Numbered from the stretch's first letter, positions 1-8,487 are shown. The stretch: DNA of 16,590 nt from Bacteroidales bacterium (GCA_004552485.1 SFOH01000055.1:1-16590), one strand, 5' to 3'. Notes: generated by a model not told the origin, from the letters alone. Translations and numbers: made by a program.

Positions 1-301
1 CATCGGCATCCCCGGCGGCTACATCGGCGCCGCCTGGGCCGCCCTCGGCGGATACTTCACCGTCATGGTCATCTCCTACTTCCTGGGGCAGAAATACTAT
101 CCCATCCGCTACCCCGTCGGGCGCCTCGGAGGGTACGTCCTGCTGGCCGCCGCCTTCTACGGAGCCGGCACCTACCTGGTCGACACCCCGTGGGAAGCGC
201 TGACCCTGGCGCTGCGCACCCTCCTGCTCATCGCCTTCGTCGCCGTCATCGTCCGCCGCGAGCACGTCCCCATCCCCCGCCTCCTCCGCCACCACTGCTG
301 A
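1..301 (+). CDS. Polysaccharide flippase (Wzx/MATE-like), C-terminal part
   Basis: Only the last 99 or so residues are in the window; the reading frame is open from base 2 and ends in TGA at 299-301. The protein is hydrophobic, with a Gly/Ala-rich membrane segment (GGYIGAAWAALGGYFTVMVI), then a short basic loop containing GQKYYPIRYP, two further membrane segments and a short basic tail. That layout, with the YYPIRYP-like loop between late helices, is typical of the end of lipopolysaccharide/O-antigen flippases of Bacteroidota, which move lipid-linked sugar units across the inner membrane. The glycosyltransferase and YfhO-type genes downstream fit a polysaccharide locus. The family call rests on a short C-terminal stretch, so another polytopic membrane protein is possible. 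Confidence 0.65.
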   Translation, partial: IGIPGGYIGAAWAALGGYFTVMVISYFLGQKYYPIRYPVGRLGGYVLLAAAFYGAGTYLVDTPWEALTLALRTLLLIAFVAVIVRREHVPIPRLLRHHC

Positions 302-640
302 AAAAGTTTTGCTGTCCGATAAAAGACGGGTGTAAGAGTCCCCGCTACCCCGTCAATGGACATAGGGCGTTAGTCCGGGACGTATGGCTTCCTCACAGAC
401 ATCATTTGCCATGCTATGGGCCATTTGGCTTCAGGGAACGCCGGCGGTGCGGGCGTTCTCGGTCGCAAATATGGCGACTGAAGTCCGGACGAGATTTTCC
501 GGGGGGCTTGGAAAATCAGAAAAACAAATTCGATCGTCTTAGAATCAGCCGCCGGGTCATGCTTTTATTTTTGTTCCCTGCAGCCGAGCGCGAAGTTTCT
601 TGGCGGCGAAAGTAGCATAATTCGCCGAAAAGAGTTATCT
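302..640. other. 339-bp intergenic region with clustered stem-loops
   Basis: No convincing gene is seen here. The middle holds consecutive inverted repeats. The first is a nine-pair stem, 434-442 with 452-460, with a nine-base loop. The second is a five- to six-pair stem, 461-466 with 474-479. A GTCCGGAC palindrome lies at 483-490. The hexamer GTCCGG also occurs at 373-378. Neither hairpin is followed by a good T-tract, so a simple terminator for the flippase is not obvious. A further inverted repeat (604-610 with 621-627) sits just upstream of a promoter-like -7 element. The region may hold a structured leader, a small RNA or only decayed sequence; I recognise no known RNA family. Confidence 0.4.
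604..627 (+). promoter_or_regulatory. Inverted repeat upstream of the glycosyltransferase -7 box
   Basis: CGGCGAA at 604-610 is the perfect reverse complement of TTCGCCG at 621-627, separated by ten A/T-rich bases. It ends nine bases before the TATCTTTG element at 636 and occupies the place where a -33 element would lie. It could be an operator; nothing in the window identifies a regulator. Confidence 0.3.
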
Positions 641-643
641 TTG
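636..643 (+). promoter_or_regulatory. Bacteroidota -7 promoter element TATCTTTG
   Basis: TATCTTTG matches the Bacteroidota -7 consensus TAnnTTTG. No clear TTTG is found 19-21 nt upstream, where instead an inverted repeat sits. If it is active, transcription would begin at about 647-650, just after the TTG used as the longest possible start of the glycosyltransferase. Confidence 0.45.
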
Positions 644-1825
644 CAGGTTGATTGCACGTTGCGGCCCCGCAATGGGTTCCGCAGTGACGTGAAGGGCGGC
701 GCCTCAGTGGTGTCGTTCCGGCTGATGATGGCGCTGAGCCGCGCCGGTGTCGACGCGCGTATGTTAGTGGTCCACAAGGCCACGGACAATCTGCGCGTGG
801 CACAGGCCGCGCCCGCATGGCGCCATGAGGCGGCTTTTCTCGCGGAGTCCGGCTCGTTCGGCATGCCGCTCCACAACCATCCGTGGGTGCGCGAGGCCGA
901 CGCCGTCATCCTGGGCTGGATAAACCAGGGCATGATGTCGCTGGGTGAAATCGAGCGTATCCACGCCATGGGCAAACCGGTGGCCTGGACGCTCCACGAT
1001 ATGTGGCCGGTCACGGGTCTCTGTCACCATGCCGGCACGTGCACCAACTACACGCAGGGCTGCGGCCACTGTCCCTTACTGCGCGGCGGCGCCTCGGCCA
1101 ACGACCTGTCCGCCAAGGTGTTCCGCCGCAAGGACGCCCTCTACCGCCGCGTCCCCATCCGCTTTGTGGCCATCAGCAGCTGGATTGCCCGCTGCTGCGC
1201 GCGCTCGCCGCTGACGGCCGCCCAGGATGTGTCGGTAATTCCCAATGCTTTTCCGGTCGAGGAATATGCCGTGACACCCGCAATGAGTCGCGCCGAGCTG
1301 GGTCTGCCCGCCGGTAAACGGCTCGTCGTGATGGGCGCGGCGCGTCTCGACGACCCCATCAAGAATCTGCCGTTGGCGGTGGAGACGCTCAACCGCGTGA
1401 GCGCGGCCGACACTGCCGCCGTCTTCTTCGGCGCCATCCGCGACCCCCGTGCCCTGGACGGTCTGCAGATGCCGCATGTGGCCCTGGGGCCGGTGGCCAC
1501 GGCGGAGCGCGTGGCGCAGATTTTCGCCCATGCCGACGTGGTGCTCTCCACGTCGCGCTACGAGACGCTGCCGGGTACGCTCATCGAGGGTATGGCCGCG
1601 GGAGCGGTCCCGGTCTCGACGGGCAACGGCGGTCAGCGCGACATCGTGGAGCCGGGCGTGGACGGTTTCATCGCCACGCACGACGATCCCGACGAGTTAG
1701 CCGTGCTCATCGAGCAGGCTTTGGCCAACCCCTTCCCGCGCCAACAGCAGCACGAGGCGGTCATGCGCCGTTTCGCCGCCGAGCGCGTGGCCAACGCCTA
1801 CATCCAACTTCTCAATCTCAGATAA
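641..1825 (+). CDS. GT4-family glycosyltransferase (group 1), start uncertain
   Basis: A 394-residue retaining glycosyltransferase of the GT4 family, expected to add a sugar from a nucleotide donor to a growing surface glycan in the cytoplasm. The N-terminal domain carries the DVKGGASVVSFRL glycine-rich motif (residues 16-28). It also has a histidine/cysteine signature from about 118 to 145 (HDMWPVTG, then Cys127, 134, 141 and 144, ending CGHCP) seen in a Bacteroidota GT4 subgroup. The C-terminal domain has the donor-site E-x7-E motif at ETLPGTLIE (308-316) followed by GxxVSTGxGGxxDIV. The longest start is a TTG at 641, but this TTG is the end of a promoter-like -7 box; GTG at 689 is the next plausible start yet would cut into the DVKGG motif. 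The residues before SDVKGG (LRPRNGFR) look unlike the usual first beta-strand. The YfhO-like gene follows after 19 bp, suggesting one operon. Confidence 0.85.
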   Translation: MQVDCTLRPRNGFRSDVKGGASVVSFRLMMALSRAGVDARMLVVHKATDNLRVAQAAPAWRHEAAFLAESGSFGMPLHNHPWVREADAVILGWINQGMMSLGEIERIHAMGKPVAWTLHDMWPVTGLCHHAGTCTNYTQGCGHCPLLRGGASANDLSAKVFRRKDALYRRVPIRFVAISSWIARCCARSPLTAAQDVSVIPNAFPVEEYAVTPAMSRAELGLPAGKRLVVMGAARLDDPIKNLPLAVETLNRVSAADTAAVFFGAIRDPRALDGLQMPHVALGPVATAERVAQIFAHADVVLSTSRYETLPGTLIEGMAAGAVPVSTGNGGQRDIVEPGVDGFIATHDDPDELAVLIEQALANPFPRQQQHEAVMRRFAAERVANAYIQLLNLR

Positions 1826-1844
1826 TCAAACACTTAGACACGAT

Positions 1845-4574
1845 ATGAAAAAGGTAAACAAAGACACGTTTCTGCAGTGGTGTAAGAACCCGCAGGTGTG
1901 GGGCTTCGCGGTGAGCGTGGTGGTGATGGCCATTGTCTCGCTGGCGTTCTTCGCCCCGGCTAACTTCAACGGCGCGACGCTCCAGCAGCACGATATGCAG
2001 CAGGGCACCGCCAACGGTCAGGAGGCCACGGCCTACCAGGACGCCACGGGCGAGAAGGCCTTGTGGACGAACGCTCTGTTCTCGGGCATGCCCACGTTCC
2101 AGATTTCGCCGGAGTATCCGTCCAACTCGCTGTTTACCTGGCTCAACGATGTCTACGGACTGGGGCTGCCCGCACCGTCGAATCTGATGTTCATGATGAT
2201 GGCGGGCATGCTGATTATGTGCTACTGCATGAAGACGCGGTGGTGGTACGCGCTGATTGCCGCCCTGGGATGGGGCCTGTCGTCGTACTTCGTCATCATC
2301 ATCGGCGCCGGCCACATCTGGAAATTCACGGCGCTGACCTATATGCCGCCCACCATCGGCGCGGTCATCATGGCCTACCGTGCCGCCGCCGGCCGCCGCG
2401 GCCGCGCCGCACGTCTGAGCGCGGCCGCCATTCTGGCGCTCTTCGCCATGCTGGAGCTCAACGCCAACCACCCGCAGATCACCTACTACTCGCTCTTCAT
2501 CATGGCGGCCCTGGGCATCGCCTTCCTCATCGAAGCCATCCGCAAGAAAACGCTGAAGACGTGGGGCATGGCGACGGTGGCGTGCTTAGCTGCCGGCGTG
2601 GTTGCCGTTGGCGCGAATGCTCCGAGTCTTTACAACACCTACGAATACTCCAAGGAAACGAAGCGCGCGGGCTCTGAGCTGACGGCGCTCGCCTCCGACA
2701 AGGCCGAGGGCGCCGAGGCTGCCGCCGAAGCCTCCGACGAGCGCCCCACGGGCGGTCTGCCCAAGGCCGAAATCGGTGGCTGGAGCAACACTCCCTCCGA
2801 GAGCTTCTCGCTGCTCATTCCCAACGTGAAGGGCGGCGCCACTATCCGCCCGGAAAAGGGCAACAACGAGCCGCTGACGCTGAGTGCGGCCGCACAGGCT
2901 CTCGACATGGACATCACCCAGGAGGACGACCCTTTCCAGCTGCTCGACGCGCTGATGCAGTACTTCGGCGGCAAGGGTCTCACCAACGGCCCGTTCTACT
3001 TCGGCGCCCTGCTCGTGGCCCTCTTCCTCCTTGGCGCGCTCATCGTCCGCGGCCCGGTGAAGTGGGCGTTCGTGACGGTCACGGTCTTCTCCATCTTCCT
3101 GGCCATGGGCAACCACTTCGAGGCACTCACCGATTTCATGATATACAATGTGCCGCTCTACAACAAGTTCCGCGCGGCGGAGACGGCCCTGGTCATCGCC
3201 GCACTGTGCGTGCCGGTGCTGGGCGTCATGGGCCTGGCACGGCTCTTCAGCGAGGGCTTTGAGAAGTACAAGGCTCAGTTTGCAGCGGCATTCGGCGTGC
3301 CCTTGGCGGTGGCCGTGCTGTTCTGGCTGGCTCCGTCGGTCGGCGGCGAGCCCATCGGCGACGACGAGGCGCAGTGGCTGGAGCAGGCCGAGGCACAGAT
3401 TGCCACGCAGCAGCCGGAGAATCTGCCCTATCTGAAACAGAGCGTCGACACGGTGTGCGAGGTGCGCCTGGCCATGGTGTCGGCTGACGCCGGACGCTCC
3501 GTGCTCATCCTCCTGTTGGGCGCCGCGGTGGTCTTCGCCGGCGCTCGCTGGCCGCGCTACCGCCGCTGGATGGTGGCCGCTACGGCTGTCATAGTGGTGG
3601 TCGACCTCTACTCGGTTGACAAACGCTATGTCTCCGAGGAGTCGTTCCTGGCCCACGATTTCTCCGCCGACTACGCCAATCCTCTCGCCGCCGACAGCTT
3701 CGACAACGAGATTCTCGCCGACAAGGGCTATTACCGCGTCATGGACATCCCCGGCTTCGGCGACGCCCGCCGCTCGTTCTACCACCACATGGTGGGCGGT
3801 TATCATGCCGCCAAGCTCAACCGCTACAACGACCTCATCGAGCGCCGCATGAACCACGTGATGAGCTACGGCTACGTGCCCGAGCTGCGCGACAGCACGG
3901 AGCGCGCCCGCTATGGCGCCGAGTATCAGGGCGTCTTCGCCGACCTGCTGGCCGACTATCATGTGCTGGACATGCTCAACGCCCGTTATGTCATCAACCC
4001 CGCCGACGCCAAGGCGGGCGGCGCGCCGCAGTTAGTGCGCAACGAGGGTGCCCTGGGCGCCGCATGGCTCGTGGGCAAGGTGAAATATGTTGACAACGCC
4101 GACGCCGAGATGGCCGCGCTGGCCACGCTCGACCCGGCCGCGGAGGCCGTCGCCGACCGCCGCTTCAGCGAGGCGCTGGGCCAGGCTCCCTCGCTCGTTC
4201 CCGGCGACACGGTGCTCCTGAAAAAGTACACTCCCAACACTCTGACATACAGCGTCACCACCCGCAACGGCGGCATCGCCGTCTTCTCGGAGGTGTGGTT
4301 CCCGTGGGGCTGGAAGGCCACCATCGACGGCAATCCGGCGCCGCTGGCACGCGTCAACTATGTGTTGCGCGCCATGCGTGTTCCCGCCGGAACGCACACG
4401 GTGGTCATGACCTTTGACCCGGACAGCCTCCACACCACGGGCGCCATCGCCTACGCCTGCGTCAGCCTCATCTACCTGCTTGTGCTCCTGGCTCTCTTCT
4501 GCTACGTCACCCGCCGCGAGACGCCCGGCGACGCCCCGAAGGCCGAGCCCAAAGCCGAAAGCGCCAAGGCATGA
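1845..4574 (+). CDS. YfhO family large membrane protein
   Basis: A 909-residue polytopic inner-membrane protein resembling Bacteroidota YfhO-family (PF09586) proteins, a GT-C-like group linked to glycosylation of envelope polymers; the substrate here is unknown. After a short basic N-terminus comes a first membrane helix (about 18-37). A periplasmic loop follows with the conserved QQHDMQQGTANGQEA stretch and a TNALFSGMPTFQIS motif. Many further helices run up to about residue 560, broken by an Ala/Glu-rich soluble insert near 280-320. The last third is a mostly soluble domain with the typical YfhO end (EVWFPWGWKATIDG, then a V-P-A-G-x-H motif), a final helix and a charged Lys/Glu/Ala tail. 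The length is normal for the Bacteroidota type. ATG at 1845 opens MKKVNKD. It lies 19 bp after the glycosyltransferase and overlaps the next gene by four bases (ATGA). Confidence 0.85.
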   Translation: MKKVNKDTFLQWCKNPQVWGFAVSVVVMAIVSLAFFAPANFNGATLQQHDMQQGTANGQEATAYQDATGEKALWTNALFSGMPTFQISPEYPSNSLFTWLNDVYGLGLPAPSNLMFMMMAGMLIMCYCMKTRWWYALIAALGWGLSSYFVIIIGAGHIWKFTALTYMPPTIGAVIMAYRAAAGRRGRAARLSAAAILALFAMLELNANHPQITYYSLFIMAALGIAFLIEAIRKKTLKTWGMATVACLAAGVVAVGANAPSLYNTYEYSKETKRAGSELTALASDKAEGAEAAAEASDERPTGGLPKAEIGGWSNTPSESFSLLIPNVKGGATIRPEKGNNEPLTLSAAAQALDMDITQEDDPFQLLDALMQYFGGKGLTNGPFYFGALLVALFLLGALIVRGPVKWAFVTVTVFSIFLAMGNHFEALTDFMIYNVPLYNKFRAAETALVIAALCVPVLGVMGLARLFSEGFEKYKAQFAAAFGVPLAVAVLFWLAPSVGGEPIGDDEAQWLEQAEAQIATQQPENLPYLKQSVDTVCEVRLAMVSADAGRSVLILLLGAAVVFAGARWPRYRRWMVAATAVIVVVDLYSVDKRYVSEESFLAHDFSADYANPLAADSFDNEILADKGYYRVMDIPGFGDARRSFYHHMVGGYHAAKLNRYNDLIERRMNHVMSYGYVPELRDSTERARYGAEYQGVFADLLADYHVLDMLNARYVINPADAKAGGAPQLVRNEGALGAAWLVGKVKYVDNADAEMAALATLDPAAEAVADRRFSEALGQAPSLVPGDTVLLKKYTPNTLTYSVTTRNGGIAVFSEVWFPWGWKATIDGNPAPLARVNYVLRAMRVPAGTHTVVMTFDPDSLHTTGAIAYACVSLIYLLVLLALFCYVTRRETPGDAPKAEPKAESAKA

Positions 4575-5077
4575 GCCTGTACACCGACTGGCGCCACGGC
4601 CGCGGCTTCGGCGTCCACTCGCCCTGGGCCTACGCCCTCATCACCGAGGCGCTGCGCAACCCCTGCACATATTATAATGAGCAGACTGCGCGCCGCCTCA
4701 TGGGCTCCCGCGCCGAGGCGCGTGCCGCCGGCGCCGTCTTCCGCATCATCGCCCGCGAGCGGCCGTCCCGCGTGACGGTCATGGGGCCGCAGGAGTGGCA
4801 CTCCGTCGCCGCCCTGGCAGGCTCGCTGACGCCCGGGGGCCAGCGCATGGTGCTCGTGGCCGACGACCGGTCCGACGTCGCCGAAATCCTCAGTGCCGCA
4901 GGCGACGGCGGCATCGTCGTCATCGTCCGCCCGGCCTGCCACGCCGACGCCCTCGTGCGCGAAATCGTCGCCAAAGCGCCGCGCGGCCGGGCGTTCGTCC
5001 TCGACACGCTGCGCACGCTCGTCATCGTGAACCTGCGCCCCGACCTCCCCGACCAGTATCTCAGAGCCCGTTTCTGA
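4571..5077 (+). CDS. Short SAM-methyltransferase-like protein, probably inactive
   Basis: A 168-residue protein that looks like a shortened member of a Bacteroidota family of class I SAM-methyltransferase-like proteins, usually about 240-250 residues as I recall. The N-terminus has the family hallmark GFGVHSPWAYALITEALR (residues 12-29). The segment RVTVMGPQEWHSVAALA (67-83) sits where the SAM-binding strand and glycine loop should be, but no GxGxG is present. The C-terminus (LDTLRTLVIVNLRPDLPDQY) matches the closing strands of the family. The middle and the acidic residues that bind SAM are largely missing, so catalysis is doubtful. Its start overlaps the YfhO stop (ATGA), so the two are probably translated together. 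The role is unknown; a scaffold or remnant function linked to the YfhO protein is possible. Confidence 0.6.
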   Translation: MSLYTDWRHGRGFGVHSPWAYALITEALRNPCTYYNEQTARRLMGSRAEARAAGAVFRIIARERPSRVTVMGPQEWHSVAALAGSLTPGGQRMVLVADDRSDVAEILSAAGDGGIVVIVRPACHADALVREIVAKAPRGRAFVLDTLRTLVIVNLRPDLPDQYLRARF

Positions 5078-5125
5078 GCCATCATATCACACAATAATTT
5101 GAAATATCGCGCGTTATAAAAGAGT

Positions 5126-5749
5126 ATGACTGTGCACACGCCCGAAAATATCGTCTTCGCCACCAACAATGCCCACAAGCTCGAGGAGCTTCGCGAGATT
5201 GTCGGCGGGCGCCTCAACGTCCTGTCCCTTAGCGAGATAGGATGCCATGACGATATTCCCGAAGACGCACCGACGCTCGAGGGCAACGCCCTGACCAAGG
5301 CGCGGTGGGTCCGCGAGCGCTACCACGTGTCCTGCTTCGCCGACGACACCGGCCTCGAAGTCGACGCCTTAGGCGGCGCTCCCGGCGTTCACTCGGCACG
5401 CTATGCCGGTGGCGCCGGCCACGATGCCGCCGCCAACACGGCCCGCCTCCTGCGCGAGCTCGCCGACGTCCCCGCGCCCCGCACGGCACGCTTCCGCACC
5501 GTCATCGCATACATCGACCCCGACGGCCGCGAGCACCTCTTCCACGGCAAAGTCGAGGGCGAAATCCTCACTGCCCCCGCCGGCGACGGAGGCTTCGGCT
5601 ACGACCCTGTCTTCCGCCCCAAAGGCTGGACACGCTCCTTCGCCCAGGCCTCGCCCGACGAGAAAAACGCCGTCAGCCACCGCGGCAACGCCGTCCGCGC
5701 TTTCACAGCTTTCCTCCTCAGCGACAAGCCCGTACATCCCTCTGAATAA
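5126..5749 (+). CDS. rdgB: RdgB/HAM1 family XTP/dITP pyrophosphatase
   Basis: A 207-residue non-canonical purine NTP pyrophosphatase. It hydrolyses dITP, ITP and XTP to the monophosphate and pyrophosphate in the cytoplasm, keeping deaminated purines out of DNA and RNA. The family motifs are in order. TNNAHK (13-18) binds phosphate. Glu52 lies in TLEGNA. FADDTGLEVDAL (71-82) carries the metal-binding and catalytic Asp pair 73/74. GGFGYDPVF (155-163) and SHRGNA (184-189) read the base. The length is normal for the family. ATG at 5126 is the only start that keeps the strand before TNNAHK at normal length. It follows the methyltransferase-like gene after 48 bp of A/T-rich DNA and precedes the PorZ-like gene by 42 bp, so it may have its own weak promoter or be read through. 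Confidence 0.95.
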   Translation: MTVHTPENIVFATNNAHKLEELREIVGGRLNVLSLSEIGCHDDIPEDAPTLEGNALTKARWVRERYHVSCFADDTGLEVDALGGAPGVHSARYAGGAGHDAAANTARLLRELADVPAPRTARFRTVIAYIDPDGREHLFHGKVEGEILTAPAGDGGFGYDPVFRPKGWTRSFAQASPDEKNAVSHRGNAVRAFTAFLLSDKPVHPSE

Positions 5750-5791
5750 AAAACAAAAACAAATATAAAAACCAAAATCATTATCCCACAA

Positions 5792-8308
5792 ATGATTCGC
5801 AAATCAGTCATCATAGCCCTTCTGGCGCTGGCCGCGCTCATCCCCGGCGCCTCACAGCAGGCACAGGCGCAGAAGTCCACCGGCGAGTGGACAATGTTCC
5901 CCGTCTACTCAAACGGCGTCTCCGACATCGTGGACACTCCCTCCAAGGTCTACTACCTCTCCGCCGGACGCCTCTACTCCTACGACAAGGAGAACAACGA
6001 GACATACTCCTACTCCGTCGCCAACAAACTCTCCGACACGGAGATATCCTCCATCCTCTACAACATCGAGCACAACTACCTGCTCATCGTCTACGCCTCG
6101 TCGAACATGGACGCCCTCTATGACAACGGCAAAGTCGTGAACATCTCCGACATCAAGGACACCACCATCAACGAGCAGAAGAACATCACCTCAGTCGTCT
6201 TCTACAACGGCTGCATCTACGTGTCCATGCCCACCACCATCGTCGTCTACGACGCAAAGACGCTCATCGTCAAGGAGTCGGCGCGATACACTGCCGAGAA
6301 CATCTCCAAGATGGCCGTCTCCCACGGCTTCATGTACATCAACAACAACGACACCTACAAAGGCAAACGCGCCCCGCTCGGCACGCGCAACCTGCCCCTG
6401 TCCACCGCCTTCATGGAACGCAACTACGGCACCATCGACTACATGTTTGCCCTCGGCAACAGCCTCATCATGGACCTCGCCACGCCCCTCAACAATTTCC
6501 CGAAGGGCACGGACATCGCCACAAACTGGCCCTACACATGGGATGCACCCGTAAACCTCACGTCCAACGCCCCCATCCAGCCCATGAAGTTCCTGGCCGA
6601 CAGCACCGCCTACCTCGTCACCAAGTCCGAGATTCTCTTCTTCGACAAGGAGGGCAACCACACTTCCACCACCACCCTCCCCGCCGCCCTTCAGGGCCAG
6701 AAAATCGCTTTCACCCGCGACCTCTCCGACTGCTGGGCCGGTGACGCCGACGGCATCGCCAACTACAAGGTCGACGGCTCCACCGTCACCGTCCTCTCCG
6801 ACAAGTCCAAGCCCCAGGGCACCTCGTCCGTCAAAGAAGTCGCCTTCATCCGCGGCAGCAAGGACGGCTCGCGCATCTACTTCTCGAACCTCGGCCTCAC
6901 CTCCTACAAAACCATCGGCACCCTCTACGGCGGCTACGACACCCCGCAGGCCACCAACTACATCGAAAACGGCGTCATCTACGACGCCACGCCCAAGAAC
7001 GTACCCATGCTCACCCCCGGCGGCATCAACAACCAGAACAAGACCGGCTACACCGGCCTCCTCGGCCCCGAAAACTTCGCCGTAGACCCCGACAACCCCA
7101 ACATATACTATATGTGCAGCATCCACGACGGTCTCTTCGTCTTCGAGCAGAAAGAAGACGGCGAATTCGTACAGGTCGGCCACTTCGACCGCACCAACGC
7201 CCCCGTCAACCACAACTGGAAATACACCGTCGGTGCCGTAGGCTGCGACGTCAATTTCGACGCCCAGGGCAACCTCTGGTTCGGCGTTTGGGCCAACGAC
7301 CTCGCATATCCCCCCTACGTCGTCCTCCCCAAGTCCAAGTTCAAAAACTCGGACGGCAGCCTCAAAGACCTCAGCCTCATCACCAAAGACGACTGGTATG
7401 AATCCAAGGCGAAAGGCGTCGACAAAGGCGAACGCGACATGGGCTCCGTCTTCACCAAAGACGGCATCATGCTCAACTGGGACCGCCGCTACGCCGACGC
7501 CGTCACCCTCTTCGTCACCGACACCAAAGGCACCGCCAACACCGCCGACGACACATACGTCGAGCGCCTCGGTATCCTTGATCAGGACGGCAAAACCTTC
7601 GACCCCTACCGCTGGATTTCCGGCGTCATCGACAGTCGCGGACGCGTTTGGCTCGGCACCGCCAACGGCATCGTCGAAATCGCCGAACCCGCCAAGATGA
7701 CCAACCCCACCAGCCGCATCACCCGCCTCAAAGTGCCCCGCAACGACGGCACCATCTACGCCGACTACCTCCTCGAGGGCGTCCAGGTCAACGACATCGC
7801 CTGCGATGCCTCCGACCGCAAGTGGGTGGCCACCGAGAACTCCGGCGTCTACCTCGTCTCACAGGCCGGCGACAAAATTCTCGAGCACTACACCACCTCC
7901 AACTCAATGCTCCCCTCCAACGCCGTCTACTCCGTCTTCTGCGACCCCCGCAGCAACATCGTCTACTTCGGCACCGCCAACGGCCTCCTCGCCTACAACA
8001 GCACCTCCTCGCCTGCCGCCGAGGACTTCTCCGAAGTCTACGCCTATCCTAACCCCGTCCGCCCCGACTACACCGGCTGGATCACAATCAAGGGACTCAT
8101 GGACAACTCGCTGGTGAAGATCGCCGACTCTGCCGGCAACGTCGTGGCCCAGATCAAGAGTGACGGCGGCATGGCCGTGTGGGACGGCTGCAACGTCAGC
8201 GGCGAGCGCGTGCGCACCGGCGTTTACTTCGTCTTCGTGTCCGCCAACAACGGCTCCGTCGACAGCTCCTCGAAAGGCGCCGTCACCAAAATCCTCGTCG
8301 TGAACTGA
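5792..8308 (+). CDS. porZ: PorZ-like type IX secretion system beta-propeller protein
   Basis: An 838-residue exported protein. A signal peptide is clear (MIRKSVIIALLALAALIPGA, with cleavage likely after AQA near residue 26). The mature part opens with WTMFPVYSNGVSDI and then repeats a beta-propeller pattern, for example residues like GRLYSYD, VWLGTANGIVEIAE, DRKWVATENSGVYLVSQ and IVYFGTANGLLAYN. The last 90 residues (749-838) begin VYAYPNPVRPDY and end KGAVTKILVVN, like a type IX secretion C-terminal domain. Two propellers plus such a tail is the architecture of PorZ, which in Porphyromonas works at the cell surface with PorU, PorV and PorQ and presents anionic lipopolysaccharide for cargo attachment. 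The length is near that of PorZ (about 780). Another two-component-type propeller protein with a sorting tail is the main alternative. Confidence 0.75.
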   Translation: MIRKSVIIALLALAALIPGASQQAQAQKSTGEWTMFPVYSNGVSDIVDTPSKVYYLSAGRLYSYDKENNETYSYSVANKLSDTEISSILYNIEHNYLLIVYASSNMDALYDNGKVVNISDIKDTTINEQKNITSVVFYNGCIYVSMPTTIVVYDAKTLIVKESARYTAENISKMAVSHGFMYINNNDTYKGKRAPLGTRNLPLSTAFMERNYGTIDYMFALGNSLIMDLATPLNNFPKGTDIATNWPYTWDAPVNLTSNAPIQPMKFLADSTAYLVTKSEILFFDKEGNHTSTTTLPAALQGQKIAFTRDLSDCWAGDADGIANYKVDGSTVTVLSDKSKPQGTSSVKEVAFIRGSKDGSRIYFSNLGLTSYKTIGTLYGGYDTPQATNYIENGVIYDATPKNVPMLTPGGINNQNKTGYTGLLGPENFAVDPDNPNIYYMCSIHDGLFVFEQKEDGEFVQVGHFDRTNAPVNHNWKYTVGAVGCDVNFDAQGNLWFGVWANDLAYPPYVVLPKSKFKNSDGSLKDLSLITKDDWYESKAKGVDKGERDMGSVFTKDGIMLNWDRRYADAVTLFVTDTKGTANTADDTYVERLGILDQDGKTFDPYRWISGVIDSRGRVWLGTANGIVEIAEPAKMTNPTSRITRLKVPRNDGTIYADYLLEGVQVNDIACDASDRKWVATENSGVYLVSQAGDKILEHYTTSNSMLPSNAVYSVFCDPRSNIVYFGTANGLLAYNSTSSPAAEDFSEVYAYPNPVRPDYTGWITIKGLMDNSLVKIADSAGNVVAQIKSDGGMAVWDGCNVSGERVRTGVYFVFVSANNGSVDSSSKGAVTKILVVN

Positions 8309-8353
8309 CCCCGCCGCAGGTCCGTCCGGCCTGCCTACGGGAAAAATTTTTCG

Positions 8354-8397
8354 CAGATGCCATCCGGTTGCGCCGAGATGGCGTCTGTTGTTTTTTT
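8354..8397 (+). terminator. Rho-independent terminator after the PorZ-like gene
   Basis: CAGATGCCATC (8354-8364) pairs with GATGGCGTCTG (8377-8387) over 11 positions with one G-U pair, a 12-base loop, and a TTG plus seven-T tract up to 8397. A weaker hairpin with a five-pair core (8316-8320 with 8330-8334) and an A5T5 run precedes it. Confidence 0.85.
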
Positions 8398-8425
8398 GAA
8401 GTTAGGCAGTTTTTTTGTACCTTTG
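8395..8425 (+). promoter_or_regulatory. Promoter of the nucleotide-sugar dehydrogenase gene
   Basis: TTTG at 8395-8398, 19 nt, then TACCTTTG at 8418-8425, an essentially perfect Bacteroidota promoter. The -33 box lies inside the T-tract of the preceding terminator. The expected leader of about 55-60 nt carries a perfect interrupted palindrome TGATTA-G-TAATCA (8467-8479) just before the start codon at 8488, which could affect translation or bind a regulator. Confidence 0.8.
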
Positions 8426-8487
8426 TAGGCCGTCAAGTAGGCTCTGTGACCGAGCAGACGGATAAATGATTAGTAATCAGTTAGATA

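Noticed and set aside
430..500. Cobalamin riboswitch-like words (AGGGAA, CGGTG, GACTGAAGTCCGGA)
   Set aside because: The upstream element and the ACCTGCC-type closing box are missing, and the next gene is a glycosyltransferase, not a B12 gene.
2586..3962. Long antisense open frame of 458 codons inside the YfhO gene
   Set aside because: Low-complexity His/Val/Glu-rich shadow of a well-supported gene; no recognisable domain.
5090..5125. Promoter before rdgB (TAATTTG near 5094)
   Set aside because: It is one base short of TAnnTTTG and no convincing -33 box is seen, so it was not listed.
6191..7213. Antisense open frame of 340 codons inside the PorZ-like gene
   Set aside because: Gly/Val/Asp-rich shadow opposite a gene with a signal peptide and clear propeller repeats.
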